Shown: positions 10,014-19,305 of the stretch, piece by piece
Position numbering within the stretch: position 1 is the first letter of the stretch
Layout: the number at the start of each line of letters is the position of its first letter
Position numbers and translations under genes: made by a program
Notes under the pieces: generated by a model
Databases searched by the model: none
Told to the model about the DNA's origin: nothing
Seen by the model: the letters and a program-made list of their open reading frames with translations, nothing else
Assembly (NCBI RefSeq): GCF_021129175.1
Contig: NZ_JAJOHV010000021.1
Location: 1 to 54,020 of the forward strand
Reading direction: 5' to 3'
DNA: 54,020 nt
Origin: Chromobacterium piscinae
Lineage (GTDB): Bacteria > Pseudomonadota > Gammaproteobacteria > Burkholderiales > Chromobacteriaceae

Positions 10014-12080
10014 ATGCAACAGGTCAAACAGTGCGTGGTCTGGCTGCTGGTGGCGCTGGCGGGGGCGACGGCCTTCGCCATGGTGGCGCTCAACCGCGGC
10101 GAGACGATCAACGCGGTGTGGCTGGTGGTGGCCGCCTTGTCGGTCTACGCGATCGCCTACCGCTTCTATGGCCGCTTCATCGCCGACAAGGTGCTGGAGC
10201 TCGACGCGCGCCGGCTGACGCCGGCTGAGAAATTCAACGACGGGCTCGATTACGTGCCCACCAACAAGTGGGTGGTGTTCGGCCACCACTTCGCCGCCAT
10301 CGCCGGCGCCGGCCCGCTGGTGGGCCCGGTGCTGGCCGCGCAGATGGGCTACCTGCCGGGCACGCTGTGGATTCTGGTCGGGGTGATGCTGGCGGGGGCG
10401 GTGCAGGATTTTCTCACCCTGTTCCTGTCGATGCGCCGCGACGGCAAGTCGCTGGGCGAGATGATACGCCAGGAGATGGGCGACATCGCCGGCGTGATCG
10501 CCTCCATCGGCGTGCTGATGATCATGGTGATCCTGCTGGCGGTGCTGGCGCTGGTGGTGGTCAAGGCGCTGGCCGACAGCCCGTGGGGCACCTTCACCAT
10601 CGCCTGCACCATTCCGATCGCGCTGTTCATGGGCGTGTACACCCGCTTCATCCGTCCGGGCAAGATCGGCGAGGTGTCGGTGATGGGCTTCATCCTGTTG
10701 ATGCTGGCCATCGTCTACGGCGGCGACGTCGCCAAGAGCGCGACGCTGGCGCCGCTGTTCACGCTGAAGGGCACCACGCTGGCCTGGACACTGATCGGCT
10801 ACGGCTTCATCGCCTCGGTGCTGCCGGTGTGGCTGCTGCTGGCGCCGCGGGACTACCTGTCCACCTTCCTCAAGATCGGCACCATCGTCGGTCTGGCCAT
10901 CGGCATCCTGGTGGTGGCGCCGCCGCTGCACATGCCGTCGGTCACCAAGTTCATCGACGGCAGCGGCCCGGTGTTCGCCGGCAACCTGTTCCCCTTCCTG
11001 TTCATCACCATCGCCTGCGGCGCGGTGTCCGGCTTCCACTCGCTGGTGGCTTCCGGCACCACGCCTAAGCTGATCGAGAACGAATCCCACGCCCGCATGA
11101 TCGGCTACGGCGCGATGCTGGTGGAAAGCTTCGTCGCCATCATGGCGCTGATCGCCGCCTGCGTGCTGGACCCGGGTGTCTATTTCGCGATGAACAGCCC
11201 GGCGGCCCTGATCGGCAAGACCGCGGCGGACGCCGCCCAGGTGATCTCCGGCTGGGGCTTCGTCATCACGCCGGACGCGCTTACCCAGTTGGCGGCCGAC
11301 GTCGGCGAGCATACCGTGCTGTCGCGCGCCGGCGGCGCGCCGACGCTGGCGGTGGGCATGGCCCATATCCTGTCCGGCGTGATCGGCGGCAAGACCATGA
11401 TGGCGTTCTGGTACCACTTCGCCATCCTGTTCGAAGCGCTGTTCATCCTCACCACCGTCGACGCCGGCACCCGCGTGCTGCGCTTCATGATCCAGGACCT
11501 GCTGGGCGTGTTCATCAAGCCGATGGCCAACACCGAGTCTTGGGCGGCCAACTTCGTCGCCACCGGCCTCGCCGTCGCCGCCTGGGGCTATTTCCTGTAC
11601 CAGGGTGTGGTGGATCCGCTGGGCGGCATCAACACGCTGTGGCCGCTGTTCGGCATCGCCAACCAGATGCTGGCCGGCATCGCGCTGACGCTGGCCACTG
11701 TGGTGTTGGTGAAGATGCAGAAGACGCGCTACGTGTGGGTGACCGCGCTGCCCACTGTCTGGCTGCTGCTGGCCACGCTGACCGCCGGCTGGCAAAAGCT
11801 GTTCGCCACCAGCCCCAAGATCAGCTTCCTGGCCCACGCCGACAAGTTCTCCGCCGCCGCGGCCAAGGGCGAGCTGCTGGCGCCGGCCAAGAACATGGCG
11901 CAAATGCAGCAGATCATCTTCAATGATTATGTGGACGCCACGCTGACCGCGCTGTTCATGGCGGTGGTGCTGGCGATGCTGGTGTTCGGCATCCATGTGA
12001 TCCGCAAGTCGCTGGCGGTGAAGTGGGTGACGGCCAAGGAAGTGCCGGCGGTATACCGGCAGGAGGGCGCCAATGGCTGA
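10014..12080 (+). CDS. cstA: CstA-family peptide/pyruvate transporter
   Basis: The product has 688 residues from the ATG at 10014; the open frame extends far upstream but without homology. Hallmarks of the CstA/BtsT family run throughout: ALNRGE, NDGLDYVPT, FGHHFAAIAGAGPLVGPVLA, RRDGKSLGE, LAPRDYLSTFLKIGT, CGAVSGFHSL, SRAGGAPTLAVGMA and DPLGGINTLWPLFG. It has about 16 or more membrane segments. E. coli CstA (701 residues) is linked to peptide use in carbon starvation, and BtsT (716) imports pyruvate. The two cannot be separated safely by eye, though the N-terminal region reads closer to CstA. It is followed by its usual small partner gene. Confidence 0.93.
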   Translation: MQQVKQCVVWLLVALAGATAFAMVALNRGETINAVWLVVAALSVYAIAYRFYGRFIADKVLELDARRLTPAEKFNDGLDYVPTNKWVVFGHHFAAIAGAGPLVGPVLAAQMGYLPGTLWILVGVMLAGAVQDFLTLFLSMRRDGKSLGEMIRQEMGDIAGVIASIGVLMIMVILLAVLALVVVKALADSPWGTFTIACTIPIALFMGVYTRFIRPGKIGEVSVMGFILLMLAIVYGGDVAKSATLAPLFTLKGTTLAWTLIGYGFIASVLPVWLLLAPRDYLSTFLKIGTIVGLAIGILVVAPPLHMPSVTKFIDGSGPVFAGNLFPFLFITIACGAVSGFHSLVASGTTPKLIENESHARMIGYGAMLVESFVAIMALIAACVLDPGVYFAMNSPAALIGKTAADAAQVISGWGFVITPDALTQLAADVGEHTVLSRAGGAPTLAVGMAHILSGVIGGKTMMAFWYHFAILFEALFILTTVDAGTRVLRFMIQDLLGVFIKPMANTESWAANFVATGLAVAAWGYFLYQGVVDPLGGINTLWPLFGIANQMLAGIALTLATVVLVKMQKTRYVWVTALPTVWLLLATLTAGWQKLFATSPKISFLAHADKFSAAAAKGELLAPAKNMAQMQQIIFNDYVDATLTALFMAVVLAMLVFGIHVIRKSLAVKWVTAKEVPAVYRQEGANG

Positions 12081-12261
12081 GTTATGGAGGGCGGTGGTGC
12101 GCACCGCCCGGCTGATGGTGGGCCAGCGCGACTACGATGTCTATGTCAGCCGTCGCCGTCGTTTCGATCCCGAGGCCCAGGTGATGAGCCGCGAAGCGTT
12201 CTTCCGCTATTGCCAGGAGCAGCGCTACGGCGGCAAGGGCGTGAGGAAGTGTCCGTGCTGA
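12073..12261 (+). CDS. YbdD/YjiX-family small protein (DUF466)
   Basis: The 62-residue basic product overlaps the end of cstA by 8 bases. Its stretches RLMVGQRDYDVYV, FRYCQEQRYGG and CPC are typical of the small proteins encoded directly after cstA (ybdD) or btsT (yjiX). This partner is conserved and has been tied to activity of the transporter in related systems. The tight overlap implies coupled translation. The CPC ending is kept here. Confidence 0.88.
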   Translation: MAELWRAVVRTARLMVGQRDYDVYVSRRRRFDPEAQVMSREAFFRYCQEQRYGGKGVRKCPC

Positions 12262-12281
12262 GCCCTCTCGGCTCGGCATAG

Positions 12282-12308
12282 AAAACGCCCGGCTTGGCCG
12301 GGCGTTTT
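12282..12308. terminator. Bidirectional Rho-independent terminator
   Basis: A perfect 12-base-pair stem (12282-12293 and 12297-12308) with loop TTG ends in runs of T on both strands. It serves the cstA unit from the left and yeiH from the right. Confidence 0.9.
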
Positions 12309-12333
12309 TCATTCATCTTCCCTTGGCGTGGGG

Positions 12334-13359
12334 TCAATGCAGCAGCGTCGCGACGCCGGCGTTGATCAGGCCGCCGCCGACGATCAGCCAGCCGAACAGC
12401 GCGCTGGCCAACAGCAGCGGCTTGGCGCCGGCCTGGCGGATGGCCGAGATGTGGGTGGTCAGGCCCAGCGCGCCCATCGCGGCCGCCAGCAGCAGGTTGT
12501 CCAGCGAGATGATTTGTTGCAGCAGCGCGCGCGGCAGCAGGTCGAAGGAGTTGAAGCCGGCCACTATGAGGAAGGCGACGGCGAACCAGGGGATGGAGAT
12601 CGGTTGCTTCTGCGTTTTGCTTCCGCTGTGCTTGGCCGCAAGCCAGGCGGACAGGGCGATCAGGAACGGCGCCAGCATCATCACGCGGATCATCTTGGTG
12701 ATCACCGCGGTGTTCATCGCCGCGTCGCTGACCGATTTGCCGGCGGCGACGGCCTGCGCCACTTCGTGGATGGTGGAGCCGGCGAACAGGCCGTAGCTGA
12801 ATTCCGAGATGCCCAGATGGCGCACCGCGTCGTACATCAGCGGCCACAGGAACATCGCCGCGGTGCCGAACACCACCACGGTGGCCACCGCGACGGCCAC
12901 TTTCTCCGCATGGGCCTTGATCACCGGCTCTGTGGCCAGCACCGCGGCCGCGCCGCAGATCGAGCTGCCGGCGCCGATCAGGATCACGCTCTGCTCATCC
13001 AGGCCCAGTTTTTTGCGGCCCAGCCAGAAAGCCAGCAAGAAGGTGGAGGTCAGCACCAGCGCGTCGATCAGCACGCCGGAGAAACCGACGGCGGCGATGT
13101 CCTGGAACGTCAGCTTGAAGCCGAACAGAATGATGCCGGCGCGCAGCAGCTTCTGCTTGGAGAAGGTCACGCCGTGGTGGCTGGGCTCGGCAATGAAACG
13201 GTAGACGGTGTTGCCGACGATCATGCCGCCGACGATGGCGAGGGTGAGGGCCGACAGGCCCAGGCTTTTCATCGCCGGAAGCTCCGCGGCCCAGATGGCC
13301 GCGCCGGCCAGGCCCAGCGACAACGCCAGGCCGGGAATCAGGTTGCGATAATTGGTCAT
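12334..13359 (-). CDS. yeiH: YeiH-family (UPF0324) inner membrane protein, putative sulfate/sulfite exporter
   Basis: The product has 341 residues with about 10 hydrophobic segments. Family motifs include [25 protein letters not shown] and [14 protein letters not shown]. Members are annotated as putative sulfate exporters, and in enterobacteria yeiH sits beside the LysR gene yeiE. Here too a LysR gene is divergent, with 104 bases between the starts, so regulation by that protein is likely. Export of sulfite or sulfate is a family-level idea, not shown by this sequence. Confidence 0.85.
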   Translation of the reverse strand: MTNYRNLIPGLALSLGLAGAAIWAAELPAMKSLGLSALTLAIVGGMIVGNTVYRFIAEPSHHGVTFSKQKLLRAGIILFGFKLTFQDIAAVGFSGVLIDALVLTSTFLLAFWLGRKKLGLDEQSVILIGAGSSICGAAAVLATEPVIKAHAEKVAVAVATVVVFGTAAMFLWPLMYDAVRHLGISEFSYGLFAGSTIHEVAQAVAAGKSVSDAAMNTAVITKMIRVMMLAPFLIALSAWLAAKHSGSKTQKQPISIPWFAVAFLIVAGFNSFDLLPRALLQQIISLDNLLLAAAMGALGLTTHISAIRQAGAKPLLLASALFGWLIVGGGLINAGVATLLH

Positions 13360-13424
13360 ATGTTAATGCCTCTTTGGTATATGCCCAAGATACGCCACTG
13401 TTGATAAGTAAAAAAACGGATAAA

Positions 13425-13443
13425 ATTAATAGATATCATTAAT
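13425..13443. promoter_or_regulatory. Candidate LysR operator in the yeiH/yeiE-like divergent gap
   Basis: Two ATTAAT arms (13425-13430 and 13438-13443) flank 7 bases in a strongly AT-rich patch inside GC-rich surroundings. The arms form an inverted repeat of the kind LysR regulators bind. It lies 20 bases before the LysR start codon, so autorepression is possible. Confidence 0.4.
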
Positions 13444-13463
13444 AAAACTGCTTAGGAGCCGGC

Positions 13464-14333
13464 ATGAGCCTGCGCATCAGCCTGCGGGAGCTGGAGGTGT
13501 TCGTCGCGGTGGCGGAACTGGACACGGTGACGCGCGCGGCCGAGCGGGTGGCGCTGACGCAGTCTGCCGCCAGCCAGGCGCTGGATAAGCTGGAGCAAGG
13601 GCTGGGCGCCAAGCTGTTCGATCGCGTCGGGCGGCGGCTGCTGATCAACGAGCACGGCCGCCTGCTGTTGCCGCGCGCCCGCGCGCTGCTGGATGCCGCA
13701 GGCGATGTACAGGGCCTGTTCGACGGCGGCGGGCTGGCCTTGCGCATCGGCGCCAGCACCACCATCGCCAACTACCTGCTGCCGCCGTTGCTGGCCGCTT
13801 TCCGCCGGGATTGGCCGCAGGCGCGGCTGGAGCTGGAGGTGGCCAATACCCGCGACATCGTCGAGGCGGTGGCGGCGTTCCGCGTCGATTTCGGCCTGAT
13901 CGAGGGTCCGTGCCACCATCCGGAACTGTTGGCCAGCCCCTGGCGGCAGGATGAGTTGCTGGTGTTCGCCGCCGTATCTCATCCGCTGGCCGGCCGCAAG
14001 GTGGCGGCGGCAGAGCTGGCCGAGGCGGAATGGATACTGCGCGAGGCCGGCTCCGGCACCCGCGAGGAAGTGGAGCGGGTGCTGCTGCCGCATCTGATGC
14101 GGCTATCGATCAGCATGGAACTGGGCCACTCGGAGGCGATCAAGCACGCGGTGGCGGCGGGGCTCGGCGTCAGTTGCCTGTCGCGGCACGTGGTGGCCGA
14201 TCTGCTGGCGACCGGCAGCGTGGTGGAGGTGGATGCCGACCTGCCGTTGCTGACTCGGACGCTGTACCGCGTCCAGCACCGCGACAAGGCGATCGGCCGT
14301 GGGATGGCGGCTTTTGATCGCCACCTGAAATGA
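13464..14333 (+). CDS. LysR-family regulator, YeiE-like
   Basis: The product has 289 residues with AGGAG about 6 bases before the ATG. Residues 1-62 form the LysR winged helix-turn-helix (LRELEVFVAVAELDTVTRAAERV, abbreviated, then QSAASQALDKLE). Residues about 90-285 form the substrate-binding domain. Its divergent position next to yeiH matches the yeiE-yeiH arrangement of other proteobacteria, so it probably controls yeiH. The inducer is unknown from sequence. Its stop codon lies at the edge of a strong terminator. Confidence 0.9.
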   Translation: MSLRISLRELEVFVAVAELDTVTRAAERVALTQSAASQALDKLEQGLGAKLFDRVGRRLLINEHGRLLLPRARALLDAAGDVQGLFDGGGLALRIGASTTIANYLLPPLLAAFRRDWPQARLELEVANTRDIVEAVAAFRVDFGLIEGPCHHPELLASPWRQDELLVFAAVSHPLAGRKVAAAELAEAEWILREAGSGTREEVERVLLPHLMRLSISMELGHSEAIKHAVAAGLGVSCLSRHVVADLLATGSVVEVDADLPLLTRTLYRVQHRDKAIGRGMAAFDRHLK

Positions 14334-14366
14334 AAACGGGCAAGACCGTGAGGTCTTGCCCGTTTT
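14333..14366. terminator. Bidirectional Rho-independent terminator
   Basis: A perfect 15-base-pair stem (14333-14347 and 14352-14366) with loop GTGA and T-runs on both strands. Its left edge shares the last base of the LysR stop codon. On the minus strand it ends the emr operon. Confidence 0.92.
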
Positions 14367-14411
14367 GCAGCCCGCGAGGCAACGCGGCATCTGGGATTTT
14401 CTTGGTCTGTC

Positions 14412-15944
14412 CTAGTGCGCGCCGCTGTCGCCGCCGGATGCAGTGAACGGCGGCTTGGCGAACCATACCAGGCCGATCAGCAGGACGAACAGGATGCCGC
14501 AGAACCAGAAGATCTCGTTGGCCGCCATGATGTAGCCCTGCTTGGTGATCTGCAGCTGGGTCAGCGCCTGCTGTTGGCTGGGTCCCAGGCCGAGCTTGCC
14601 CATGGTATCGAACCACGACACCGAAGCCGGATCGTACTGCGTCACATGCTCGGTCAGCTTGGAGTGGTGCTGCGCCTCGCGGCGATCCCACATCGTCGTC
14701 GTGATCGAGGTGCCGATGCTGCCGGCCAGAATCCGCAGGAAGTTGGACAGGCTGGACGCGCTGGCGATCCGCGACGGATGCAGGCCGGACAGCGTGATCG
14801 TCGTCAGCGGCATGAAGAAGCAAGCCACGCCTATGCCTTGCACCACCTGTGGCCACACCACGTAGGAGAAGTCCATGTCGGTGTTGAAGGTGCTGCGCCA
14901 GAAGAAGCAGATGGCATACACGCTGAAGCTTACGGTGACGATCCAGCGCATGTCCCAACGGTGGGCGTTCTTGCCGATGATGGGCGACAGCACTACCGGG
15001 ATCAGGCCGATCGGCGCGGCGGCGAGGCCGGCCCAGGTGGCGGTGTAGCCCAGCTGGGTTTGCAGCATCAGTGGCAGCAGCACCACGGCGCCGAAGTACA
15101 GCATGAAGCCCAGGCTGATGGCGACGGTGCCGACGGTGAAGTTGCGCTGGCTGAACAGCGACAGGTCGACGATGGGGTGTTCCTCGCCCAGTTCCCAGAT
15201 CACTAGGTAGGTCAGCGCCAGGAAGGCGATCACGGCCAGGGTGAGAATTTCGGCGGAGTTGAACCAGTCCAGCTCCTTGCCGCGGTCCAGCACCATCTGC
15301 AGCGAACCGACTCCGATTACCAGCAAGGCCAGGCCGAGCTTGTCGATGGGCAGCTCGAAGGTGTCGGTTTCGCGGCTCTTCAGGATGCGCCAGGAGATGA
15401 AGGCGGCGGCGAGCCCCACCGGCACGTTGATGAAGAAAATCCAGCCCCAGTGCCAGTTGTCGCTGATCACGCCGCCCAGAATCGGGCCGAACACCGGCGC
15501 GACGATCACTGTCATCGCCCATAGCGCCAGCGCCATGCTCTTCTTGGCTGGTGGGTAGCATGACATCAGCAAGCTCTGCGACAGTGGAATCATCGGACCG
15601 GCCACCGCGCCTTGCAGCACGCGGAAGAAAATCAGCATTTCCAGGCTGCCTGACATGCCGCACAGCCAGGAGGTCAGCACGAACAGCAGCGTGGACGCGG
15701 TGAACAGCTTCACCTCGCCGAAGCGTTTTGCCAGCCAGCCGGTCAGCGGCACGGCGATGGCGTTGGCGACGCCGAACGAGGTGATCACCCAGGTGCCCTG
15801 GCTGGTCGCGGCGCCGAGGTTGCCCGAGATGGTGGGCAGCGCCACGTTGGCGATGGTGGTGTCCAGCACTTGCATGAACACAGACATCGACAGCGCCAGC
15901 GTGATCCAAACCAGTTTCGAGCCGCTCAGTGGCGGATGGTTCAT
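14412..15944 (-). CDS. emrB: EmrB-like MFS drug efflux permease (DHA2, 14 TM)
   Basis: The product has 510 residues with 14 predicted membrane segments. It carries the DHA2-family signature LDTTIANVALPTI in helix 1, GWLAKRFGEVKLF in loop 2-3 and the helix 5 motif GPILGGVI. EmrB-type pumps use the proton gradient to push hydrophobic drugs into the periplasmic adaptor. It is the last gene of marR-OMF-emrA-emrB, 12 bases after emrA, so the whole tripartite pump is encoded together. Confidence 0.92.
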   Translation of the reverse strand: MNHPPLSGSKLVWITLALSMSVFMQVLDTTIANVALPTISGNLGAATSQGTWVITSFGVANAIAVPLTGWLAKRFGEVKLFTASTLLFVLTSWLCGMSGSLEMLIFFRVLQGAVAGPMIPLSQSLLMSCYPPAKKSMALALWAMTVIVAPVFGPILGGVISDNWHWGWIFFINVPVGLAAAFISWRILKSRETDTFELPIDKLGLALLVIGVGSLQMVLDRGKELDWFNSAEILTLAVIAFLALTYLVIWELGEEHPIVDLSLFSQRNFTVGTVAISLGFMLYFGAVVLLPLMLQTQLGYTATWAGLAAAPIGLIPVVLSPIIGKNAHRWDMRWIVTVSFSVYAICFFWRSTFNTDMDFSYVVWPQVVQGIGVACFFMPLTTITLSGLHPSRIASASSLSNFLRILAGSIGTSITTTMWDRREAQHHSKLTEHVTQYDPASVSWFDTMGKLGLGPSQQQALTQLQITKQGYIMAANEIFWFCGILFVLLIGLVWFAKPPFTASGGDSGAH

Positions 15945-15956
15945 GGGTGGGCGTCC

Positions 15957-17105
15957 TTACTTGCCGGCGTTGGCGGCCAGGATTTCGGCGACCAGCTTGT
16001 CGGCCTGTTTCAGGTCCGGCAGGGTGCCGTTGTGCTCGCTGACCACGGTCGCCGGGGCGGCTTCGGCCAGCGACTTGCCGTCCTGGTTGCTAGTGTCCAC
16101 CACCGCGTCGATAGACAGGCCGACGCGCAGCGGGTGCTCCTGCAGATCCTTGGGGTCGAGCGCGATGCGAACCGGCACGCGTTGCACCACCTTGATCCAG
16201 TTGCCGGTGGCGTTTTGCGCCGGCAGCAACGAGAAGGCGCTGCCGGTGCCGGCGGACAGGCCCTGCACTTTGCCGTGGTAGACCACCTTGCCGCCGTACA
16301 GGTCTGACTTCAGTTCCACCGGCTGGCCGATGCGGATTTTGGCCAGCTGGCCTTCCTTGAAGTTGGCGTCCACCCACAGGTGCTCCAGCGGCACCACGGC
16401 CATCATCGGCGTGCCGGCGGCGACGCGCTGGCCCACCTGCACGTTGCGGCGGGCGACGGTGCCGTTCACCGGAGACTTGATCTCGGTGCGCTGCAGCGCG
16501 AGCCAGGCTTCCTTCAGGCGGCTGGCGGCGGCTTTGACCGCCGGCTGGTGCGCGAGCTCGTCCTTGCCTACCAGCGCCAGGCCGGCCTTGGCCTGCTCCT
16601 GGGCCGCGGCTAGCGCGGCCTGGGCGGCGGCGGCGGCGTCGCTTGCGTGCCCCAGTTCCTCCGCGGACATCGCCTCGCTGCCGGCCAGCTGCTTGCGGCG
16701 CTTCAGGTCGGATTCGGCGCGGGACAGCTCGGCTTGGCGCAGCGCCACCTGGGCGTCAAGCTGCTGGCTGTTGGCCATCAGTTGGCGGGTCTGGCGCACG
16801 GTTTGGGCGAATTCGTTGCGGGCGCGTTCGAAAGCCAGTTGGGCATCGCTGTTGTCGTAGCTGACCAGCACCTGGCCGGCCTTCACCGCCACGGTATCGT
16901 CAACCAGGATCTTGGCGACGGTGCCGCCCACTTCCGGGGTGACCTGCACCAGGTGGCCGCCGACATAGGCGTCGTCGGTGTCTTCCTGGTGGCTCAGCAC
17001 CAACGACCAGTAAGCGCCGTAGCCGATGGCGATGGCGGCGAACAGGGTGGTGGCCACCAGCAGGTTGCGTTTGCGGCTCTTCGCGGTTTCCAGTTTCTGA
17101 TCCAT
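15957..17105 (-). CDS. emrA: EmrA-like membrane fusion protein
   Basis: The product has 382 residues. One N-terminal membrane helix (about 14-34) precedes a HlyD-type adaptor: a beta-barrel/lipoyl half near 45-80 (DTDDAYVGGHLVQVTPEVGG, abbreviated), a long alpha-helical hairpin at about 85-205 and the second lipoyl half with IKSPVNGTVARRNVQVG. The adaptor bridges EmrB and the outer membrane factor. It is encoded between the two, with gaps of 12 and 13 bases. Confidence 0.93.
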   Translation of the reverse strand: MDQKLETAKSRKRNLLVATTLFAAIAIGYGAYWSLVLSHQEDTDDAYVGGHLVQVTPEVGGTVAKILVDDTVAVKAGQVLVSYDNSDAQLAFERARNEFAQTVRQTRQLMANSQQLDAQVALRQAELSRAESDLKRRKQLAGSEAMSAEELGHASDAAAAAQAALAAAQEQAKAGLALVGKDELAHQPAVKAAASRLKEAWLALQRTEIKSPVNGTVARRNVQVGQRVAAGTPMMAVVPLEHLWVDANFKEGQLAKIRIGQPVELKSDLYGGKVVYHGKVQGLSAGTGSAFSLLPAQNATGNWIKVVQRVPVRIALDPKDLQEHPLRVGLSIDAVVDTSNQDGKSLAEAAPATVVSEHNGTLPDLKQADKLVAEILAANAGK

Positions 17106-17118
17106 TTGATGTGTGTCC

Positions 17119-18549
17119 TTAGCGGGTGGCGGTCTGGTTGTCGAAACCGCCGCCCAATGCGGTGTTCAGGGTGGCCCAGGCCAGGCGGCTGGCGGCCTTG
17201 GCGTCGATGTTGGAGGATTGCTGGCTCAGCAGCGCATCCTGGGAGTCCAGCAGCGACAGTTTGTTGATCAGGCCGGCGCGCAGGCGGGAGGCCATCGATT
17301 CATTGGCTTTGCGGCTGCTTTGCAGCGCGCGTTCGGTCTGCCGCAGCTGGCGCTGGCTGTTCTGCCAGCCGGACACCGCGTCGGCGGCGTCGCGGAGCGC
17401 GTCGAACACCGCCTGGTTGTATTGCTGCACCGCCATGTCGTATCCCGCCTGTTGTTTGGACAGGTTGGACTGCAGCTGGCCGGAGTGGAAGATCGGCAGG
17501 CTGATGGCCGGCATGAAGCCCCACAGCGACGATTCGCTCTTCCACAGCTGGTCCATTTGCAGCGAGCTCTGGCCGGCGAACACGGTCAGCTTGACGTTGG
17601 GGTAGAACTCGGCGCGCGCTTCCTTGACCGAAGCGGACATCGATTCGACGCGGGCGCGCTGGGCGGCGATGTCGGGACGGCGGCCCAGCAGGTTGGCGTC
17701 CAGCTTGTCCAGCGCCGGTTCCGGCGCGGCGTCCAGCAGGCCGGGATTCAGGCCGTCCTGCTGTTGCGGCGCCTGGCCGGTCAGCGCGGCCAGCGCGTGG
17801 CGGCTGCGGGCGATGTCGTTGTCCAGCGCGCTCTGCTGCTGCTGCAGGCGCTCGATCGACACTTCGTTGCCGCGCTGGTTGTCGCCTGGCAGCAGGCCGG
17901 CGTTGATGCGGGCCTGGGTCAGCTTCTGGCGGCTCTGGGCGATGGCCAGGCGCTGGGACAGCAGCTTGGATTGGGCCAGGCCGCGTTGCAGCTGGGTGTA
18001 TTGGGCGACGACGGCCTGGGTCAGCAGCAGTCGGGTCTGCTGGCCTTCGTAGGCGATGGCCTGCTGTTGGCCGAGCGCGGCGCTGACGGCGGAGTGGTTC
18101 TTGCCCCAGAAGTCGAATTCCCAGCTGCCCATCAGCGCCGCGGTGTAGGCGTTGATGTAGTCCTTGTCATTGTGCGGGATGGCCTTGAGCGGGTCGGCGT
18201 GGATCTGCACGGCGTTGGCCAGCGCGTCCAGCTGCGGGCCGTCCTTGCTTTCCACGATGCCGACGGCGGCGCGCGCCTGGCGCAGGCGCGCGTCGGCCAG
18301 CTTCAGCGACGGCGAATCTTTCAGCGTCGCCTCCACCAGGCGGTCGAGCTCGGAGTCGTTCAATTGGCGCCACCAATCGGCGCGGATGTTCTGCTGGCCG
18401 GCGACGGCCAGCTTGAGCTGGTCGGCGCCCACCATCTGGTCGGGGGCGGCGTCTGGGCCGAAGCTGGCGCAGCCGCTCAGCACGGCGCTGATCAGCAACA
18501 CCCCGGCGGCTTGTGGCCAGGATTTCTTGTTCACCTTGTCGGTCTCCAT
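17119..18549 (-). CDS. Outer membrane efflux lipoprotein, NodT/OprM family
   Basis: The product has 476 residues from the ATG at 18549; a GTG at 18534, preceded by GGAG, is an equally good start. Both give a lipoprotein signal with lipobox LSGC, so the mature protein starts at Cys and is anchored in the outer membrane. The rest is the duplicated alpha-barrel repeat of TolC-like factors, with WWRQLNDSELDRLV near the start and GRRPDIAAQRARVE in the middle. It provides the exit duct for the EmrAB pump encoded just downstream. Confidence 0.93.
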   Translation of the reverse strand: METDKVNKKSWPQAAGVLLISAVLSGCASFGPDAAPDQMVGADQLKLAVAGQQNIRADWWRQLNDSELDRLVEATLKDSPSLKLADARLRQARAAVGIVESKDGPQLDALANAVQIHADPLKAIPHNDKDYINAYTAALMGSWEFDFWGKNHSAVSAALGQQQAIAYEGQQTRLLLTQAVVAQYTQLQRGLAQSKLLSQRLAIAQSRQKLTQARINAGLLPGDNQRGNEVSIERLQQQQSALDNDIARSRHALAALTGQAPQQQDGLNPGLLDAAPEPALDKLDANLLGRRPDIAAQRARVESMSASVKEARAEFYPNVKLTVFAGQSSLQMDQLWKSESSLWGFMPAISLPIFHSGQLQSNLSKQQAGYDMAVQQYNQAVFDALRDAADAVSGWQNSQRQLRQTERALQSSRKANESMASRLRAGLINKLSLLDSQDALLSQQSSNIDAKAASRLAWATLNTALGGGFDNQTATR

Positions 18550-18588
18550 CAATGATGCGTGTCGGTCCGGGGCTGATTAATCCAGTAG

Positions 18589-18608
18589 ATAATCACCCAA
18601 GTTATTAT
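18589..18608. promoter_or_regulatory. Possible second MarR-type operator before the outer membrane factor gene
   Basis: ATAAT (18589-18593) and ATTAT (18604-18608) form an inverted repeat with 10 bases between, in the 79-base gap between marR and the next gene. The CAAG followed by TTATTAT resembles the palindrome upstream of marR. This is suggestive only. Confidence 0.3.
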
Positions 18609-18628
18609 GTGAGCGAAAAAGCGCGGGC

Positions 18629-19129
18629 TCAGCCGCCGAGCTTGCTCAGCAGCTTGCGCATCAGCCGTTCCAGTTCGGCTTTCTCATCGGCGTCGAAGTC
18701 CGTCCACAGCGAGCGATGGATTTCGCGCGAGTAGGGCAGCAGGCCTTCCACCAGCGCCACGCCGGCGGGGGTCAGCTCCAGGACGATCTTGCGTCTGTCC
18801 TCGGCGCTGGCCGAGCGGGCGGCCCAGCCGTTCTTCACCAGCTCGTCCGCGATGCGGGTGGCGTTGGTGCGCGAGGAATCCAGCGTTTCGCTGATATCCG
18901 ATGGATTCAGCATCTGGTTCGGACAGGCGTACAAGGCCAGCAGCGCCATCCACACCGTCTCGTTCAGGCCATGTTGCCTCAGGGACTCGCATAGATGGGA
19001 GGTCAGCCGCGGCACGATGTGGAAGATCAGACGGGTCAGGATCACTTCCTGGCGGGGCACGCCGGGGAAGCGAGCCTCGACGCGGTTGATCGCTTGCTCC
19101 AACTGGGAAAAGGACTTGTTTGGACTCAT
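18629..19129 (-). CDS. MarR-family repressor, EmrR-like
   Basis: The product has 166 residues. A central winged helix-turn-helix covers about 60-120 (NPSDISETLDSSRTNATRIADEL, abbreviated) and ends with the wing SAEDRRKIVLELT. The long N- and C-terminal helices form the dimer interface typical of EmrR/MprA. It is first in an operon with the tripartite pump, the arrangement of emrR-emrAB, so it most likely represses its own operon and is released by pump substrates. An AT-rich palindrome lies 24 bases before the start. Confidence 0.93.
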   Translation of the reverse strand: MSPNKSFSQLEQAINRVEARFPGVPRQEVILTRLIFHIVPRLTSHLCESLRQHGLNETVWMALLALYACPNQMLNPSDISETLDSSRTNATRIADELVKNGWAARSASAEDRRKIVLELTPAGVALVEGLLPYSREIHRSLWTDFDADEKAELERLMRKLLSKLGG

Positions 19130-19152
19130 GCGGCTATTTTAGTAACGCACGG

Positions 19153-19174
19153 TATTATTTTTCAAGTAATAATA
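19153..19174. promoter_or_regulatory. Candidate MarR operator upstream of the emr operon
   Basis: Arms TATTATT (19153-19159) and AATAATA (19168-19174) surround 8 bases in an AT-rich patch. On the minus strand TTGAAA, a possible -35 element, lies within it, and TAAAAT follows 18 bases later. A repressor bound here would block the promoter. Confidence 0.5.
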
Positions 19175-19264
19175 ACCTTGTTAATGAATTGGAAGAGTGA
19201 AGTGTGGTGAAATGACAATGAGCTTGATGGGGGGCGGGGCGGAACGACGAGGGGAAAAGGCGAG

Positions 19265-19288
19265 CGGCGGCGATCGGGAGCGCCGCCG
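19265..19288 (-). terminator. Possible terminator after the ArsC-like gene
   Basis: An 8-base-pair GC stem (19265-19272 and 19281-19288) with an 8-base loop lies 17 bases after the ArsC-like stop. On the minus strand a TTTT follows after five other bases, so termination may be weak. Confidence 0.4.
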
Positions 19289-19305
19289 TGGTTTGGACTG
19301 CGGAT

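Noticed and set aside
9924-12104. 726-codon frame antisense to cstA
   Set aside because: The His/Gln-rich translation is typical of a shadow frame opposite a membrane protein.
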